Below, piece after piece: positions 37,371-46,573 of a stretch of DNA of 64,000 nucleotides. The first letter of the stretch is position 1. The number at the start of each line of letters is the position of its first letter. This DNA is from Desulfoluna limicola. GTDB lineage: Bacteria > Desulfobacterota > Desulfobacteria > Desulfobacterales > Desulfolunaceae. The stretch is from positions 4,921,501 through 4,985,500 of the forward strand of contig NZ_AP024488.1 of assembly GCF_021654575.1 (NCBI RefSeq), in the 5' to 3' direction. Below the pieces are notes generated by a model that was given only the letters and a program-made list of their open reading frames with translations, was not told the origin of the DNA and searched no databases. Both the position numbers and the translations under genes were made by a program.

Positions 37371-38327
37371 GTGACGAAGACCGCTTTCCTCTTTCCCGGC
37401 CAGGGGTCCCAGGCCATCGGCATGGGAGAAGACATCCATCAGGAGTTCGACGTGGTGCGCGAGGTCTTTGAAATGGCCGACGAGGTCACCAAGTCCCATC
37501 TGTCCCGCCTCTGCTTCAAGGGCCCCATGGACGAACTCACCCAAACCGTCAACCTGCAGCCGGCCGTTACCGCCGTGAACCTGGCCTTTATGGCCGCCCT
37601 TGCGAAGGTGGGGGGGGACCGGTTTGACGTGGCATGCGGGCACAGCCTTGGCGAATATGCGGCCCTTGCTGCCGCAGGGGTGACCACACCGAATGATACC
37701 ATGGCCCTCGTCAAGACGCGCGGGGAGTTGATGGATAGAGAGTCCAGAAAACACAAGGGGGCCATGGCGGCCGTCTTGAAGCTTGATTATCCCACGGTGG
37801 TGGCATTGGCGGAAAGCCTTCGCGAGGAGGGGGCCCCCCACACCAGAGGGGTGTGGGCAGCCAACCACAATGGCGAGACCCAGATTGTGGTGAGCGGAGA
37901 CCCCGATTCGGTGAAGCGTTTCGGCGAAGCGGCCCGTGAAAAGGGGGGGCGAGCTGTTCCCCTTCGGGTGAGCGGCGCCTGGCACAGCCCCTTGATTCAC
38001 GGGGCGGAAGAGCCGTTTCGCATGGCGCTGGAGGAGGTGGCTTTTCAAGCCCCTGAGAAGGGCCTTCTTTTCAATGTGACGGCGGATTCGGAAACCGAGC
38101 CCGACGCCATGAAGGAGAACATGGCCCGTCAGCTGGTGAGCCCTGTGCGCTGGCACGATACCATGATGCGGCTCCTGGGCGACGGGGTCACCCGGTTTGT
38201 GGAGGTGGGGCCCGGAAAGGTGCTCTCCGGTATTGCCCGGAAAACCATCCCGGCCGACGCGGGGTGCGAGGTGGTGAACATCTCCACCATGAAGGAGTTT
38301 GAAACCTGGATGAATTCCGTGCAGTAA
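37371..38327 (+). CDS. fabD: Malonyl-CoA:ACP transacylase
   Basis: A 318-residue enzyme that loads malonyl groups on acyl carrier protein for fatty-acid synthesis. The start LFPGQGSQAIGMG, the nucleophile elbow GHSLGEYAALAAAG (Ser at about residue 92), Arg in VKTRGELM and the catalytic His in SGAWHSPLI (about 205) are all present. It begins with GTG, with a GGGAGG box 7 bases upstream. Other fab genes are not adjacent, which is a common scattered arrangement in this phylum. Confidence 0.93.
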   Translation: MTKTAFLFPGQGSQAIGMGEDIHQEFDVVREVFEMADEVTKSHLSRLCFKGPMDELTQTVNLQPAVTAVNLAFMAALAKVGGDRFDVACGHSLGEYAALAAAGVTTPNDTMALVKTRGELMDRESRKHKGAMAAVLKLDYPTVVALAESLREEGAPHTRGVWAANHNGETQIVVSGDPDSVKRFGEAAREKGGRAVPLRVSGAWHSPLIHGAEEPFRMALEEVAFQAPEKGLLFNVTADSETEPDAMKENMARQLVSPVRWHDTMMRLLGDGVTRFVEVGPGKVLSGIARKTIPADAGCEVVNISTMKEFETWMNSVQ

Positions 38328-38499
38328 AGTTGGTATTGAGTCAACATATCATGGGTTTGAGTGAATAATAGTGCCGCTTGCTTCCTCCTGTAAGGGTCGC
38401 CATTGACGTCAATATTTCTTTACAAGGATGGTAAACTGTGTTTACAGTAGGCAGGTTAATCAAAAATTCGCCAACCAAGCTCAGAGGAGAGGTTTGAGT

Positions 38500-38862
38500 A
38501 TGGATCAGGAAACACTTGAATATTTCAGGAAGTTTTTAACTGATCGGCTTAATGACCTTCTGGAGCAGGCTGACAGCACCGTTGTCGGCATGACTGCCCA
38601 GAAGGAGAGCTTCCCCGATCCCACAGACAGAGCCTCACACGAGGAAAACAGGAACTTTATGCTTCGTATTCGCGACCGCGAACACAAGCTGATCAAGAAG
38701 ATAAAAGAGGCCCTGGAACGCATCGATAACGGCGTTTTCGGTGTCTGCGAAACCTGTGAAGAGTACATTACTGTTGAGCGACTGAAGGCTCGCCCGGTGA
38801 CCACCCAGTGCATTGATTGCAAAACCAGAGCGGAAGCCAGAGAAAAAGCCCTTGGCCTCTGA
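38500..38862 (+). CDS. dksA: DksA/TraR family zinc-finger transcription factor
   Basis: A 120-residue protein with an N-terminal coiled coil (about 5-75) and a four-cysteine zinc finger CETCEEY...TQCIDC (about residues 88-112). DksA binds the RNA polymerase secondary channel and works with ppGpp. The coiled-coil tip has DPTDRAS, close to the DxxDxA tip needed for activity. AGGAGAGG precedes the ATG at 38500; the longer frame from 38428 lacks a ribosome-binding site. The PHP-domain gene overlaps its 3' end. Confidence 0.9.
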   Translation: MDQETLEYFRKFLTDRLNDLLEQADSTVVGMTAQKESFPDPTDRASHEENRNFMLRIRDREHKLIKKIKEALERIDNGVFGVCETCEEYITVERLKARPVTTQCIDCKTRAEAREKALGL

Positions 38863-39727
38863 TCCCCCCCCGGCGGGGGTCGATCTGCATGTCCATACGA
38901 CCGCCTCTGACGGATCGCTTTCGCCGTTGGAGGTGGTTACGCGTGCTCGTGAGACGGGGCTTGCCGCCATCTCTATTACCGACCACGACACCGTGGATGG
39001 GGTCCGGGAGGTTCTTTCCGCGGGCGTTCCCGCCGACTTAAAGTTTATCACCGGGGTTGAGCTCAGCTCAACCCCCCCCGACCCGTATCGCAGCAAAGGC
39101 AGCTTTCATATCCTCGGGTATGGCATTGATCCGGAGTCGCCCCTTTTGCAAGAGGCGCTCTCCTCCCTTCAATTGCAGCGTGAGACGCGCAACCCGAAGA
39201 TGGTATCGCGTCTCAACGATCTGGGGGTGGACCTCACCCTTTCAGAGGTGGAGGCCGAAGCCGGGGGTGCCGTGGTGGGCCGTCCCCACATGGCCTCTGT
39301 TATGGTGCGGAAAAAACAGGTGGGTTCGGTGCAGGAGGCCTTTGACCGTTATCTGGCCACTGGGCGTCCGGCCTACGTAGAAAAGGGTCGCATTGATTTT
39401 AAAAATGCGGTAAGTCTCATTCGCGCCGCAGGGGGGCTTCCCGTGCTGGCGCACCCTGTGACCGTTGGGCTTCCTCCTGATGAACTGGAGGGGCTTATCG
39501 CGGACATGGCAAGGCAGGGACTGGTCGGTGTGGAGGCTTACTACTCCACCCACTCTCCGGAGTTCACCCGGTTTCTTCTCGGCTGTGCAGAGTCTTTTGG
39601 GCTCCTTGTCACCGGAGGATCCGATTTTCACGGAGAGTATAAAGCCGGTATAAACTTGGGCGTGGGGCAAGGCGACCTCCACGTACCCTTTGACTGTTAC
39701 GCCACCATAACCGCTGCATTGCTATGA
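38813..39727 (+). CDS. PHP-domain phosphoesterase (RNase AM / 3',5'-nucleoside bisphosphate phosphatase-like)
   Basis: A protein of about 290-304 residues with the PHP metal-site motifs: DLHVHTTASDG (about 24-34), ITDHDT (about 55-60), GVELSS (about 80-85), VLAHPV (about 215-220) and GSDFHG (about 271-276). This layout matches the stand-alone YciV/RNase AM group that removes mononucleotides from RNA or hydrolyses pAp. The start is unclear: only TTG codons (38813 or 38852) precede the domain, both inside dksA. Its stop overlaps rnc by 4 bases, so an RNA-processing pair is likely. Confidence 0.82.
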   Translation: MIAKPERKPEKKPLASDPPPAGVDLHVHTTASDGSLSPLEVVTRARETGLAAISITDHDTVDGVREVLSAGVPADLKFITGVELSSTPPDPYRSKGSFHILGYGIDPESPLLQEALSSLQLQRETRNPKMVSRLNDLGVDLTLSEVEAEAGGAVVGRPHMASVMVRKKQVGSVQEAFDRYLATGRPAYVEKGRIDFKNAVSLIRAAGGLPVLAHPVTVGLPPDELEGLIADMARQGLVGVEAYYSTHSPEFTRFLLGCAESFGLLVTGGSDFHGEYKAGINLGVGQGDLHVPFDCYATITAALL

Positions 39728-40428
39728 ACCACATTGAAGACCTGTCACAGTTAGAGTCCAACCTCAATTACACATTCGGCGATCGAAGCTTTCTTGTAAC
39801 AGCCTTGATGCACAGCTCCTATGTCAATGAGCAGAGCGACGCCATCCTTGAGGACAACGAGCGCCTTGAGTTCTTAGGGGATGCTGTCTTGAACCTGGTC
39901 ATCGGGGATGCCCTGATGCACAATTTCCCGGAGCTTAACGAGGGCAACCTGTCGCGCATGAGGTCCAACCTGGTCAATGAGACCCAGTTGGCCGAGATTG
40001 CCAGACAGCTTGATCTCGGGCTTTTTATCTGCCTGGGCAAGGGGGAGAGCCAGACCAACGGGCGGGACAAGAACTCCATCCTTTCCGACGTCCTTGAGGC
40101 CGTCATTGCCGCCGTCTATCTTGACGGAGGGTTTGATTCCGCTTACAAGCTTATCAGTCGGCACTTCAAGCCCCTTCTCAGCGGTGTGCGCCCTACACGC
40201 CTCAACTCCGACAGCAAGAGCCTGCTTCAGGAGTACTCCCAGGTTCACCTCAAGGAGATTCCACGTTACCGCGTGGTCTCGGAGATGGGGCCGGACCATG
40301 ACAAGACGTTTCAGGTCTGCCTGAAGACCAGCGATATCGAAACCATGGGTTATGGAAAGAGCAAGAAGGCCGCCGAGCAGGATGCCGCACGCCTTGCCCT
40401 TGAGTTATTAAAGGAACGAGGGCTCTGA
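39724..40428 (+). CDS. rnc: Ribonuclease III
   Basis: A 234-residue double-stranded-RNA endonuclease. The signature NERLEFLGDAVLNLVIGDAL (about residues 39-58) and the second metal cluster SDVLEAVIAAVYLDGG (about 120-135) are intact, followed by a dsRBD (about 160-230, ending GYGKSKKAAEQDAARLALELL). It processes rRNA precursors. ATGA overlap with the PHP gene shows coupling. Confidence 0.95.
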   Translation: MNHIEDLSQLESNLNYTFGDRSFLVTALMHSSYVNEQSDAILEDNERLEFLGDAVLNLVIGDALMHNFPELNEGNLSRMRSNLVNETQLAEIARQLDLGLFICLGKGESQTNGRDKNSILSDVLEAVIAAVYLDGGFDSAYKLISRHFKPLLSGVRPTRLNSDSKSLLQEYSQVHLKEIPRYRVVSEMGPDHDKTFQVCLKTSDIETMGYGKSKKAAEQDAARLALELLKERGL

Positions 40429-40462
40429 TCCATGACCCTCGTTCGTCGTCGGTGAGCCTCCC

Positions 40463-41548
40463 ATGGCCACCGGTACCCCCCGTGAGTTGATCGTTCCCCT
40501 CTTTATTCCCCATGCGGGATGCCCCCACCACTGTATCTTCTGCAATCAGCACGCCGTCACCGGACAGGGATGTCTGGCGTCCCCAGCCATGCCCCCCCTT
40601 GCTGCCATGGAGGCGGAGATTGAACGCTGGTTGAGCTGGTCCGCCCGTCGTCATCCCGTTGAAATCTCGTTTTATGGTGGCACCTTCCTCGGATTGCCAG
40701 TGGAGGTGATGACAGCCTGTCTGGAGCTGGCCCATCGCTACGTGAAGGCCGGCCGTGTCCACGGTATTCGGTTTTCCACCCGACCGGATACCGTAACGGA
40801 GAGCGTGCTGGCGCTTCTGGCGGCCTACCCTGTCACCACGGTGGAACTTGGGGCCCAATCCATGGAGGATGCCGTGCTTGTGGCAAGTACCCGCGGCCAC
40901 CGTGCCGCCGAGACGGCAACGGCCATGGCCCGACTGCAAGAGCATGGGTACCGGACCATTCTTCAGGCGATGGTGGGGCTGCCAGGCGAGACCCGGGAAC
41001 TCTGGGACACCTCCCTTGATCGCATGCTGGCCCTTTCACCGTATGGTATCCGGATCTACCCCACGGTTGTTCTCTCAGGAAGCGGGTTGGAGGCCCTCTG
41101 GCGTGATGGGTTGTACACCCCCCTTTCCCTGGACGAGGCGGTCCGGCGAAGCAAAGAGGCGTGGATGGCCGCCACGCAGAAAGGCATCAAGGTGATTCGC
41201 ATGGGGCTTCAGGAGAGTGAGGAGATGCGCCTTTCTCGCATTTGTGCCGGGCCTCACCACCCCGCCTTCGGTCACCTTGTCCACAGTGCCCGGTTTCTGG
41301 ATATGGCGGAGAGCCTGGCCGAAACGGCTTTCTCCCCCGGGGCGTCGCCGGTGTTTCGCGTCCACCCCCGAAGCATTTCACGCTTGCGGGGTCAGAAAAA
41401 CAGCAACCTGGTGCATCTGAAAAAGCGGTATGCCCTTGCGGGGGTTCGCGTGGCTGCGGATGAGGCCCTTGCAGAAACCGCCCTTGCGGCGGACGGGTGG
41501 GTTGTGGATTCGGTGCGGCAAATCTTTGCAAAAGATGGGGAAAGTTGA
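40463..41548 (+). CDS. Elp3-like radical SAM protein
   Basis: A 361-residue radical SAM enzyme. The cluster motif is CPHHCIFCNQH (CxxxCxxC, about residues 20-30), then the glycine-rich YGGTFLGLP (about 70-78) and ELGAQSMEDAVL (about 129-140), as in the uncharacterised Elp3-related proteins often found beside rnc in anaerobes. The histone-acetyltransferase half of Elp3 is missing, so it is a shortened relative whose reaction is unknown. It follows rnc by 34 bases on the same strand. Confidence 0.85.
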   Translation: MATGTPRELIVPLFIPHAGCPHHCIFCNQHAVTGQGCLASPAMPPLAAMEAEIERWLSWSARRHPVEISFYGGTFLGLPVEVMTACLELAHRYVKAGRVHGIRFSTRPDTVTESVLALLAAYPVTTVELGAQSMEDAVLVASTRGHRAAETATAMARLQEHGYRTILQAMVGLPGETRELWDTSLDRMLALSPYGIRIYPTVVLSGSGLEALWRDGLYTPLSLDEAVRRSKEAWMAATQKGIKVIRMGLQESEEMRLSRICAGPHHPAFGHLVHSARFLDMAESLAETAFSPGASPVFRVHPRSISRLRGQKNSNLVHLKKRYALAGVRVAADEALAETALAADGWVVDSVRQIFAKDGES

Positions 41549-41674
41549 TATGGATGATCGGATGATCGACAGGCCCTAGTTAAAAAAGGGGTTGCCCATC
41601 TGACTCCCACCCGACAGACACCGATCGATTCACGTGAAGCGATTTAGATTTCAAGTGTTCCAAAGGAGCAGAGA

Positions 41675-42847
41675 ATGAACAACGAGAACTACTTTTTCAC
41701 CTCGGAGTCCGTAACGGAGGGTCACCCCGACAAGGTGGCCGACGCTATCTCCGACTCCATCCTAGATGCCATCATGGCCCAGGACCCACGATGCAGGGTT
41801 GCCTGCGAGACCCTGGTCACAACAGGCATGGCTTTTATCGCCGGTGAAATCACCACCAGCTGCTACGTCGATATGACTCAGATTGTGAGGGACACCATCC
41901 GTGAGATCGGCTACGACTCCTCTGACATGGGCTTCGACTGGCAGACCTGTGCGGTGATCTCGAGCATCGACAAGCAGTCTGAAGACATCGCCCAGGGCGT
42001 CAACGAAGGCGAAGGCCTTTTCAAGGACCAGGGCGCCGGCGACCAGGGCCTTATGTTCGGCTACGCCATCGATGAAACCCCCGAGCTGATGCCCATGACG
42101 GCGGTATTTGCCCACAAGCTCACCCAGAAGCTTGCCGAGGCTCGCAAGACAGGGGTGCTTCCCTACCTTCGTCCCGATGGAAAAGCGCAGGTCACCATTG
42201 AGTATGAAAACGGAAAAGCCAAGCGTGTGGATACCGTTGTGGTCTCCTCCCAGCACACCCCAGAGGTAAGCCACGAAGACCTCCAGGAAGGCATCATCAA
42301 AGAAGTGGTGATGCAGGTGATTCCTGCCGAGATGATCGACGACGAGACCCGTTTTCTCATCAACCCCACAGGTCGTTTTGTTGTGGGCGGCCCCATGGGC
42401 GACTGTGGCCTCACCGGCCGCAAGATCATCGTCGACACCTACGGCGGACGCGGAAGCCACGGCGGCGGCTGTTTCTCCGGCAAGGATCCCTCCAAGGTGG
42501 ACCGAAGCGCATCCTACATGGGACGCTACATTGCCAAGAACATCGTTGCAGCCGGTCTGGCCAAAGAGTGCGAAGTTCAGGTTGCCTACGCCATCGGTGT
42601 GGCAGAGCCGGTTTCCGTTCTTGTGGACACCATGGGCACGGGCGTCGTCGACAAGGCACGAATTGCCGAGATCGTACGCGACGTCTTCGACCTTCGCCCT
42701 GCGGCCATTATCGAGCAGCTCGATCTTTTGAGGCCCATCTACAAGATGACCTCGGCATACGGCCACTTTGGCCGCACCGACGATTACGGCTTTACCTGGG
42801 AGAGAACCGACAAGGTCGACATTCTCCGGGAGAAAGCAGGGATCTAA
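41675..42847 (+). CDS. metK: S-adenosylmethionine synthetase
   Basis: A 390-residue enzyme making SAM from methionine and [15 protein letters not shown] (residues 14-25), [20 protein letters not shown] (about 112-131), the P-loop-like [23 protein letters not shown] (about 255-277) and the C-terminal YGHFGR are all standard. AAAGGAG precedes the ATG. The 126-base upstream region has only a small dyad around TCACGTGA; no SAM riboswitch was recognised. It supplies SAM whose by-product is recycled by mtnP/mtnA/apt at 52.7-55.7 kb. Confidence 0.96.
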   Translation: MNNENYFFTSESVTEGHPDKVADAISDSILDAIMAQDPRCRVACETLVTTGMAFIAGEITTSCYVDMTQIVRDTIREIGYDSSDMGFDWQTCAVISSIDKQSEDIAQGVNEGEGLFKDQGAGDQGLMFGYAIDETPELMPMTAVFAHKLTQKLAEARKTGVLPYLRPDGKAQVTIEYENGKAKRVDTVVVSSQHTPEVSHEDLQEGIIKEVVMQVIPAEMIDDETRFLINPTGRFVVGGPMGDCGLTGRKIIVDTYGGRGSHGGGCFSGKDPSKVDRSASYMGRYIAKNIVAAGLAKECEVQVAYAIGVAEPVSVLVDTMGTGVVDKARIAEIVRDVFDLRPAAIIEQLDLLRPIYKMTSAYGHFGRTDDYGFTWERTDKVDILREKAGI

Positions 42848-42887
42848 AGGATCCCAGGATCATCGGTCTGACGGGTAAATAAAATGG

Positions 42888-42925
42888 AAAGGGCGCTTCC
42901 CACACGGGGAGCGCCCTTTTTATTT
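42888..42925 (+). terminator. Rho-independent terminator of metK
   Basis: Stem AAAGGGCGCT/AGCGCCCTTT extended by CCC/GGG, followed by TTTTTATTT, 41 bases after the metK stop. Confidence 0.9.
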
Positions 42926-42955
42926 GGGCGGGGGGGTGACCATTTCCCTCAATAT

Positions 42956-43032
42956 TGCCTCCGGCAGCCAATGTGAAGGGCTCGAAAAGCGCGGAAGCAG
43001 AGCATTGGCAAACCGGTTGCAAGATGGCATGG
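42956..43032 (+). repeat. Decayed half copy of the structured repeat
   Basis: GCCTCCGGCAGCC end, then diverged GGGCTCGAAAAGC and GCATTGGCAAACCGGTTG parts. Stems are largely lost. Confidence 0.5.
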
Positions 43033-43067
43033 CTGAATGGTTGCGAGGGGGGGGGGCTGTGTCCGGA

Positions 43068-43958
43068 TTAGGGGGCGGTTTTTTCCTTGGGGCTGGCCCC
43101 GTCGAGGACAATCACCACCCGGCATTGGCTGAGAAAGGTTGTGTGGGCGGCATCTGAGCGGATGCGGGCGGCGTCTTCACGGCTGATAATGATGTCGGTG
43201 CGTGCAAGGGCCGGGGTCCCGATGCCGGTGACCACCAGGGGGTTTTCATCGGCAAACAGCCCCTGGGCAGCCCGGGTGAGGGTGCGTTCGTAGGTGACCA
43301 CACCCCGTTGTACCGCGTATTCCCGGCTGATGATGGTGGGGCCGTAGACCTCCTCTCCGGACTTGGTCACAACGCGCGGGGCAAGGCCGGGCTTTGCGTC
43401 GATGCCACGGGCATCGACAATGAGACCGGTGTAAGGCGTGCGGGGCTCCACCCCTTTTGTTTCCCTGGGGGGGAAAAGGGGTTTGATGGGATCGATCTGA
43501 CGGATCTCTTCGGGAAGAATGAGCTGGGAAAAGGCCCCTCGAAGGGGAAAGCTGACGGACACTTCCACCGACCCATCGGTAAGAAACCGTTTGCCTGTGA
43601 TCGGGGTGGAGAGGAACATCAGGTCCACCTGGGCGAGGATATCCCGATTGCTCCCCATGACGTCGCCGCCGGTGGTCTCGGCGTGAATGGTGAGTTTTCT
43701 CAGGATGGTGGAAAGGTTGCCCTTGGCTTCCCGGACAGCCCGATTGACGTAGTGTTCCCGCTCTTCTGGCGAGGTGGGACGATCCCCCCTCTCCTTGGGG
43801 GCATGAATCCCATCCGCCCAGACTGTGCCGTTGCTCCAGTCGATCCAGCCGTTATCGAAGGGCTCGGTAATCCCCTGGCCCTCGGCAGCGAAGAGACGGC
43901 CGGGGGATAAGAGCATCAACGTTCCCAGAAGAACAAAGGTCATCAGGCGTCGTGTCAT
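43068..43958 (-). CDS. LPP20-like exported protein
   Basis: A 296-residue secreted protein with a clear signal peptide (residues 1-24, LFAAEG). The central block YTGLIVDARGIDAKPGLAPRV (about 175-195) followed by SGEEVYG and a late strand rich in VVTGIGTP is the pattern of LPP20-family periplasmic proteins. There is no lipobox, so it is soluble or envelope-associated. The function of the family is unknown. AAAGG precedes the ATG. It lies 121 bases downstream of the SpoIID-like gene on the same strand and may share its transcript. Confidence 0.75.
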   Translation of the reverse strand: MTRRLMTFVLLGTLMLLSPGRLFAAEGQGITEPFDNGWIDWSNGTVWADGIHAPKERGDRPTSPEEREHYVNRAVREAKGNLSTILRKLTIHAETTGGDVMGSNRDILAQVDLMFLSTPITGKRFLTDGSVEVSVSFPLRGAFSQLILPEEIRQIDPIKPLFPPRETKGVEPRTPYTGLIVDARGIDAKPGLAPRVVTKSGEEVYGPTIISREYAVQRGVVTYERTLTRAAQGLFADENPLVVTGIGTPALARTDIIISREDAARIRSDAAHTTFLSQCRVVIVLDGASPKEKTAP

Positions 43959-44079
43959 GACGGGCCTTTAAGGGGTCATGGAAAATGGGGCTCCGAGAAA
44001 ACGCGGACATGGCCAACACCTTGACCAGTTTCCTCTCTTTTTTGACGGAGCATCTGTAGAGTGCGCAAAAAACCCGATA

Positions 44080-45648
44080 TCAGCGAAGCCGCCCTTTGTC
44101 AATGGTGACCAGGGAGACGTTTTTGTAGTAGTGGTGCAAAATGGTGTCGTAGGTGAAGCCGGATGTCGCCATTTTACGGGCTCCCCATTGGCTCATGCCG
44201 ACGCCGTGCCCATACCCGCATCCTTCAAAGAGGTAGCGGTTGCCCTGTCGGGTGGCCGAAAAACGGGAGCTTTTGATTTCTGTCGGCCCCATGGCAAGCC
44301 TGAACTCATTGCCGGTGAGCTCCAGGCGTCCTCGGGAGGTGTTGAGGATCACCCGGCCGATGCGTCCCGACGGGGAGTGCTCGGTTGTCTCCAGGGAGAT
44401 GATGCCCCCCGGGCGATACCCCTTGCTCCACAACCGCTTCACCATGGCATCGACCCTCAGCTCTTTTTTCCAGCAGGCATCCGGCGTCAGTCGGCTGAAG
44501 CTGTCCTTGACCCCCTTCAGGTAGGGAAGGGCGGCCCCCCAGACGGCATCGGCACTCTCTGTCATGCCGCCGCTGTTGGCATGAAAGCAGGCGATGATGG
44601 GAAGCCCCTGAAAGGCGAGGTAGCTTCCCCGGGTAAGGTCCACAGGGCGCGTGGTCTCGGGGGTTTCGGCATCGGCTCCGCCGTAGACCTGAAAGGCGGT
44701 GCTGGCCTCAAGGTCAAAACGGGGGTGGTCCTTCTGGCTGAGCAGGGTGTTGTAGGTGTAGGTTCGTGAGGCCACGGCTTGTGCTTTAAGGGCCTCTTCG
44801 GGCCAGAGGGGACTCATCTCTTTGGGGAGTACACCGTACAGGTAGGGCTCAATGCCAAGGGTGTTGACCACGGAGATGCCCTTGTCGCCGGGCCAAAGGG
44901 TCACCCTGCCCCGGTAGGCCTGCCCGTCTACCCGGGGACGTAAGCCTTCGCTGCGGACCGCCAGGGCCCGGCTGCCCGCAACCACACCGTTGAGGATCAG
45001 CGCCTTGTTTTTTACGGTCACCGCCACAGGTCCCTCTCCTTCATAGAGGGGCACCCCGTCCCGCAAGATAGCTATGGGGTCGCCGGCCTTGCCCAAGAGC
45101 ACCTTTTCCACATCGTTTCGAATCAGGACCCTTACCCTGTCGGGCAGTTGGTCCATGGCTTTGTTCTGTGGGCTGACCGAGGGCTTCGTGCCCGCCAGCT
45201 CCTCCGCCTCCCTCAGCCATGCGCGTGCCGAGGAGCTGCGCATGTGGTCGGGGTAGAGTTCAATAAATCCCTCAAAATGGGTGACAGCCTGATGAAAGCG
45301 ACCGCTTCGGTAGGTGACGACCCCCAAGGCAAAACGGGCGTCGGAGACCACCGACGTGTCCGGATAGGTGGTTTCGATCTGCTCGAGGCAGGCCACCGCC
45401 GTGTCCGGCAGGTTCAGGTTGCGGCTGTAGAGGGTGGAGAGAAAAAGCAGCGCCCTGGCTCTTTGTTCCCGGTCGGAGTTTCCCTCCAGGATCCGCCGGT
45501 AAAGAGCGGCGGCCTCCAAGGTGTTGCCCTGTTCGAGGAGGGTGGATGCCTCCTCGAAGAGCCCGGAACGGGACTCTGTTTGCGCGGAGAGGCCCGGGGC
45601 AAAGCAGAGAAGAAGGCAGAGGGTGATCAGGTGTTTCAGGCGAATCAT
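44080..45648 (-). CDS. SpoIID/LytB domain protein with N-terminal TPR-like repeats
   Basis: A 522-residue exported protein. Signal peptide 1-22; TPR/YbgF-like repeats about 25-150 (EAAALYRRIL, FHQAVTHFEGFIELYP); then an SpoIID domain about 230-510 with PKEMSPLWPEEALKAQAVASRTYTY, the acid and substrate region FHANSGGMTESADAVWG, and the closing GYGHGVGMSQWGA. SpoIID proteins are lytic transglycosylases that cut glycan strands lacking stem peptides, so this likely acts on peptidoglycan in the periplasm, perhaps at division (inference). GAGGGAA lies before the ATG. Confidence 0.88.
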   Translation of the reverse strand: MIRLKHLITLCLLLCFAPGLSAQTESRSGLFEEASTLLEQGNTLEAAALYRRILEGNSDREQRARALLFLSTLYSRNLNLPDTAVACLEQIETTYPDTSVVSDARFALGVVTYRSGRFHQAVTHFEGFIELYPDHMRSSSARAWLREAEELAGTKPSVSPQNKAMDQLPDRVRVLIRNDVEKVLLGKAGDPIAILRDGVPLYEGEGPVAVTVKNKALILNGVVAGSRALAVRSEGLRPRVDGQAYRGRVTLWPGDKGISVVNTLGIEPYLYGVLPKEMSPLWPEEALKAQAVASRTYTYNTLLSQKDHPRFDLEASTAFQVYGGADAETPETTRPVDLTRGSYLAFQGLPIIACFHANSGGMTESADAVWGAALPYLKGVKDSFSRLTPDACWKKELRVDAMVKRLWSKGYRPGGIISLETTEHSPSGRIGRVILNTSRGRLELTGNEFRLAMGPTEIKSSRFSATRQGNRYLFEGCGYGHGVGMSQWGARKMATSGFTYDTILHHYYKNVSLVTIDKGRLR

Positions 45649-45746
45649 GGGATGGGTTCCCTCCGGGGTGGAACGTTTAAAATCGGTTGATCTTTGTCAA
45701 TTGAATTGACTATACTTTTCCGGCACAACAAGAGTACCGGATATTG

Positions 45747-46565
45747 ATGATATTGACAACCAATCCACAGGGGCTTCCTTTGAAATGGATCGGACGTATA
45801 TGCGGTTATGTGGGGCGAACAACCCTTGGCTTAATGGAAAAGTCCTTGGTTCGCGCCGCCTTTACCCTTCGTATTCTGGCCCTGCTGGTGAGGCGTCCGA
45901 AAAATGGGCGCAGGCAGGTGAAAAGGGCGGTGATCGAGCAGATCTACTTTACAGCCGTTCAGGCCCTGCCCCTGATCATTCCCCTGGCCCTTCTCGTCGG
46001 AAGCGCCCTGATTATCCAGTTTTCGAAGTTATCCGGGGAGCTTGAACTTGGCAAGGCAGCCGTGATTCTCATCATCCGTGAGATCGGCCCGCTGATCACC
46101 GCCCTGGTTGTGATCCTTCGCTCGGCCACGGCGGTTACCGCCGAGATGAGTTGCATGACCGTCTTCAATGAGATCGAAGCCATGGAGATGTCCGGGGTGG
46201 ATCCCATGTGGGTCCTCTCTTTTTCACGTTTTACGGGGATCACCTCGGCGGTGGTCTGCCTGTTTGTCGTGTTTGACCTTGCCGCTCTGCTCGGTGGGCA
46301 TATCGTTACCTGGGTCACCACCAGCCAGGCCAGCAACACGTTTCTCTTTGAGGTGGCCAGGGCCATCAGCGGCACCGACCTTGTGGTGAGCCTGATCAAG
46401 GCCTTGTTGTTCGGGTTGATCATCACGGTGGTCAGCCTTTTTCATGGGTACACCACCGTCCGCAAGGTTTCCCGGATCCCCGTGAGCGTCTCCCAGGCGT
46501 CAGTGGAGAGTTTTTTTGCCTGTATGTTTGTGAACGTCTTTGTCTCCATTGTCTTTTATCAGTAG
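45747..46565 (+). CDS. mlaE: MlaE-type ABC permease
   Basis: A 272-residue inner-membrane permease of the MlaE/YrbE family, with about five helices. Conserved blocks are IYFTAVQALPLIIPLALLVG (about 65-85), REIGPLITALVVILRSATAVTAEM (about 110-133) and MEMSGVDPMWVLSFSRF (about 145-160). These permeases move phospholipids between inner and outer membranes together with an MCE protein. It heads a three-gene operon (permease, degenerate ATPase, MCE protein) and is 8 bases from the next gene. Start by homology; the ribosome-binding site is weak. Confidence 0.88.
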   Translation: MILTTNPQGLPLKWIGRICGYVGRTTLGLMEKSLVRAAFTLRILALLVRRPKNGRRQVKRAVIEQIYFTAVQALPLIIPLALLVGSALIIQFSKLSGELELGKAAVILIIREIGPLITALVVILRSATAVTAEMSCMTVFNEIEAMEMSGVDPMWVLSFSRFTGITSAVVCLFVVFDLAALLGGHIVTWVTTSQASNTFLFEVARAISGTDLVVSLIKALLFGLIITVVSLFHGYTTVRKVSRIPVSVSQASVESFFACMFVNVFVSIVFYQ

Positions 46566-46573
46566 AGGAAACC

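Noticed and set aside
41549-41674. SAM riboswitch upstream of metK
   Set aside because: No conserved core of SAM-I, SAM-II, SAM-IV or SAH classes could be recognised in the 126-base leader; only a short TCACGTGA dyad is present.
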